Of a stretch of 64,000 bases of DNA, positions 61,596-64,000 are shown in pieces. The notes below the pieces were generated by a model that ran no database searches, was not told the DNA's origin, and saw only the letters and a program-made list of their open reading frames with translations. A program made the translations under genes and the position numbers. Origin of the DNA: Candidatus Dechloromonas phosphorivorans (GTDB taxonomy: Bacteria; Pseudomonadota; Gammaproteobacteria; Burkholderiales; Rhodocyclaceae); the NCBI GenBank assembly GCA_016709495.1, contig JADJMS010000013.1:62001-126000 (forward strand). The letters run 5' to 3'. Numbering within the stretch: position 1 is the first letter of the stretch; each line of letters opens with the position of its first letter.

Positions 61596-62398
61596 ATGAA
61601 TCGACCCAAACTCAGCCAGGCCACTCGGCCACTTACCTTTGACATAGACGCCATCAACGAACGTGGCGAGATCGTGCCGACCGCCATCGCAGGCGAACAT
61701 CCGCTGACCATCTACGTCGACAAGCGTGAAATCGTTACGCTGATGACCCTCGGTGCCGCCCCCGAAGCGCTGACTCTCGGCTACCTGCGCAACCAGCGCC
61801 TGATCGCCAAGCTGGACGAAATCGCCAGTGTTCAGGTTGATTGGGAAGTGGATGCGGTTGCTGTCACGACCCATCACGGTAACGGCGTCACAGCCAATCG
61901 CATGGACAAGCGAACTGTCACTACCGGTTGCGGCCAGGGCACAGTATTTGGCGACCTGATGGCGGAAATCGATGACCTTGAATTGCCACCGATGCCAGCC
62001 TTTCCGAAGCCACGCTTTACGGTCTGCTCGAATCGGTACGCCATCACGAATCAATCTACAAACAGGCCGGCGCAGTGCATGGCTGCGCACTGGCCCAAGG
62101 TAGCGAAATCCTGATGTTCGTTGAAGATGTTGGACGCCATAACGCAGTCGATGCGATTGCCGGCAAAATGTGGCTGGATGATCTGACGGGCGGCGACAAG
62201 ATTTTTTACACCACCGGCCGCCTGACCTCGGAGATGGTGATCAAGACAGCGCAGATGGGCATCCCCTTCCTCGTTTCCCGCTCCGGCCTGACGCAGATGG
62301 GCTGGGAGATCGCCAAGCGCATCGGCATGACGATGATCGGCCGCGCCCAGGGCAAGCACTACCTCTTATTCACCGGAGAAGATCGGTTTACACGATGA
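61596..62398 (+). CDS. fdhD: Formate dehydrogenase accessory protein FdhD (frameshifted)
   Basis: FdhD delivers sulfur from IscS to the molybdenum cofactor of formate dehydrogenase. The first frame (MNRPKLSQATRPLTFDIDAI, EHPLTIYVDKREIVTLMTLG) includes the Cys motif VTTGCGQGTVFGD. The second (LYGLLESVRHHESIYKQAGA, LMFVEDVGRHNAVDAIAGK, RSGLTQMGWEIAK) is the conserved C-terminus. One extra base after the CC at 61989-61990 gives LPPDASLSEATLYGLL, joining them. A single Cys in the loop matches beta-proteobacterial FdhD. ATG 61596 is the start. It overlaps the mobA start (ATGA). Confidence 0.92.
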
Positions 62399-62978
62399 GC
62401 AAAAATAAAATTACCGGCGTCATACTCGCGGGCGGCCTGGCCGGCGCATGGGCGGCATCGACAAGGGCTTGCAGGAATTACGTGGCCGGCCGATGGTGGC
62501 CTGGGTCGTCGAACGTCTGGCACCGCAGGTTGATGAACTGCTGATCAACGCCAACCAGAATGGCGAACGCTATGCCGAATTTGGTCACCGTGTTGTGCCT
62601 GACCAGATCCCCGATTTCGCTGGCCCGCTTGCCGGTTTGCATGCCGCGCTTTCGGCGGCAGCGCACCCGCTGGTCGCCACCGCGCCGTGCGATTCACCGT
62701 TCCTGCCGGCCGATCTAATTTCCCGCCTGTTTTCGGCGTTGACCGCAACAGATGCCGATTTAGCGGTCGCCCGCACCTTCGACCAGCCGCACCCGGTTTT
62801 CTGCCTGTGCAAGCGCGATGTTTTACCGCACTTGACCGAGTTTCTCGAAAGTGGTGGACGCAAAATTGACCGCTGGTATGCCACGCTAAAAGTAATCGAA
62901 GTCCCCTTCGATGATGAAGCCGAGGCTTTCGAGAATATCAACACCAAGGAAGAACTCGGGCGTTTCGATAAATCATGA
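62395..62978 (+). CDS. mobA: Molybdenum cofactor guanylyltransferase (frameshifted)
   Basis: MobA adds GMP to molybdopterin, making the bis-MGD cofactor of the formate dehydrogenase. ATG 62395 starts KNKITGVILAGGLA, the nucleotide-binding loop. The next residues lie in another frame. One extra C in the CC at 62441-62442 restores LAGGLARRMGGIDKGLQEL, the MobA signature. The rest (VPDQIPDFAGPLAGLHAAL, APCDSPFLPADL, NINTKEEL) is intact. About 194 residues. A dispersed motif copy lies at 62733-62751. Without the fix only a start at 62448, lacking the active loop, would be called. Confidence 0.9.
62733..62751 (-). repeat. Copy of dispersed GTTRCGGTCRAC motif
   Basis: On the minus strand CTGTTGCGGTCAACGCC followed by GAAAA, inside mobA on the opposite coding strand (ALTATDAD). 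Confidence 0.7.
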
Positions 62979-64000
62979 AATATCGCCTGCCACTGCACGT
63001 CCAGATCTCGACAATATTCCTTGCCCTGATCCTGCTCGTTGGCGGCATTATCGGCGGCCTCGGCTACAAGATCAGCCGCGACATTCTCGAATCGACCGCC
63101 AGCGAGCTGAACACTCGCATCAGCCGCGAAACCCTTGGCGAATTCAACAAGCTCCTCGGCCCAGGCGAAATGGCTGTCCGACTACTCAGTTTCGACGGCG
63201 TCTCGCAGGCCACCTCGCTCGAAGCACGGATGACCAATCTCGGTTTCATGCGCGAGGCGTTGAGCAACTCCGAGGCACTCACTTCGATTTATATCGGTTA
63301 TGGCAACGGCGATTTTTTCATGGTTCGGCACCTGTCGAACGAGACGGATCGCGCCGCCTTTAACGCGCCGGAAAAGACTGCGTATATCGTCCAAAGCATA
63401 GAGCGCAAGGACGAAACCAATCACGGCCTCTATATCTATCTGGATGCGGCGCTCGCCACCCTGCGCAGCGACGAACACCCCGATTATCCCGAGGCCTACG
63501 ATCCGCGCACCCGCGACTGGTACAAGGCAGCGCTGGCCAGCAACGGGCAGATCAAAACTGCGCCTTATCTTTTCTTCACCAACCAAAAAGTCGGCACAAC
63601 GATTGCCAACCGGTCCAATAAAGCCGATGCCGTCGTCGGTGCCGATATCCGGCTGGAGACGCTAAACCAGTCATTGACCAAGCAAAAAGCGACGCCCGGC
63701 GCCCAGTTGGTACTGGTCAATGCCCAAGGCGAAATCCTCGCTTACGAGCACTTCAACAAAGTCGTGCATTTGCCGACCACGGCCGATGCCAAGCCGGTTC
63801 TGGCCAAGCTTTCCGAACTCGACGTACCCGTACTCGCCCAATTAGCACCCAATTTGCAGCGGGCTGATGGCAAGACTGAACAAAACCTGACGCTGGACGC
63901 CGCTGGCGAAACCTGGCGCGTTGCAATTTCCCCGATCAAACTGGAAGGTAGCAATCCGCTCTTCCTGATCAGCGCCATTCCCGATAACGAACTGATGGCT
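62975..64000 (+). CDS. Cache-domain membrane sensor, 3' end outside window
   Basis: At least 342 codons are present. An N-terminal membrane helix (ISTIFLALILLVGGIIGGLG) is followed by a periplasmic double-Cache domain with IYIGYGNGDFFMV, the ligand-pocket motif YDPRTRDWYKAAL and GADIRLETLNQ. No output domain is seen before the window ends, so it may be a chemoreceptor, an HD-type or guanylate-cyclase-type regulator, or a kinase. ATG 62975 overlaps the mobA stop (ATGA). Confidence 0.85.
   Translation, partial: MKYRLPLHVQISTIFLALILLVGGIIGGLGYKISRDILESTASELNTRISRETLGEFNKLLGPGEMAVRLLSFDGVSQATSLEARMTNLGFMREALSNSEALTSIYIGYGNGDFFMVRHLSNETDRAAFNAPEKTAYIVQSIERKDETNHGLYIYLDAALATLRSDEHPDYPEAYDPRTRDWYKAALASNGQIKTAPYLFFTNQKVGTTIANRSNKADAVVGADIRLETLNQSLTKQKATPGAQLVLVNAQGEILAYEHFNKVVHLPTTADAKPVLAKLSELDVPVLAQLAPNLQRADGKTEQNLTLDAAGETWRVAISPIKLEGSNPLFLISAIPDNELMA

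Noticed and set aside
1..64000. CRISPR arrays, insertion sequences, prophage, integrase or attachment sites
   Set aside because: I looked for regular direct repeats with spacers, transposase motifs, terminal inverted repeats and phage genes, and saw none. The only repeat family is the short dispersed motif.

Overview
The window looks like the chromosome of a Gram-negative betaproteobacterium of the Rhodocyclales type (Dechloromonas/Azonexus-like). This is inferred from gene content: a periplasmic cysteine-type formate dehydrogenase with DUF3305/DUF3306 accessory genes, NtrBC with an adenylylated glutamine synthetase, many c-di-GMP and two-component proteins, and RND efflux. Genes are dense, moderately GC-rich and often overlap by 1-4 bases. 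I found no insertion sequence, prophage, integrase, CRISPR array or rRNA. There is one tRNA, Arg(CCG).

Layout. 0-6.6 kb: hybrid histidine kinase, dbpA helicase, a YgjP-type metallopeptidase, a FliL-like protein, an HTH-receiver protein, tRNA-Arg and an HDOD protein. 6.6-15 kb: NlpC/P60 lipoprotein, succinate-semialdehyde dehydrogenase, a glycine/cysteine-rich protein, an NMT1-PAS-GGDEF sensor, and a compact DUF350 / SPFH-SHOCT / DUF4178 / 48-aa membrane peptide operon. 15-28 kb: coaX-birA, a cNMP-EAL protein, ntrBC, an RND pump, glnA with a readable sigma-54 promoter and two NtrC sites, and a CDF transporter. 28-41 kb: rhodanese, nadA, the ybhP-clsB pair, gluQ, an HDOD-GAF-kinase coupled to a REC-PAS-GGDEF-EAL protein, a papain-like protease, and OmpA/Pal-type envelope proteins. 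41-53 kb: moeA and a tungstate ABC transporter, a phosphonate/selenate-type ABC transporter, DsrE, a disrupted DUF1302 porin-like gene, and pgm. 53-63 kb: formate dehydrogenase genes with chaperone and iron-sulfur accessories, divergent from fdhD-mobA and a cache-domain sensor that runs off the end.

Functional themes. Metal-cofactor supply (TupABC, MoeA, MobA, FdhD, TorD-like chaperone) serves the formate dehydrogenase. NtrBC and glnA form a nitrogen-control unit. Second-messenger signalling is heavily represented.

Two genome-wide observations stand out. First, a dispersed short motif, TGTTRCGGTCRACGCCAAAA (core GTTRCGGTCRAC), occurs at least 13 times as an exact core, on both strands, mostly inside genes. 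It behaves like an uptake-type signal sequence. Second, about ten otherwise intact genes carry single 1-2 base indels in short homopolymers or repeats, and a G-rich tract near 60.6 kb looks corrupted. Together these suggest residual sequencing or assembly errors rather than gene decay, and they create two apparent gene fusions that are probably not real.
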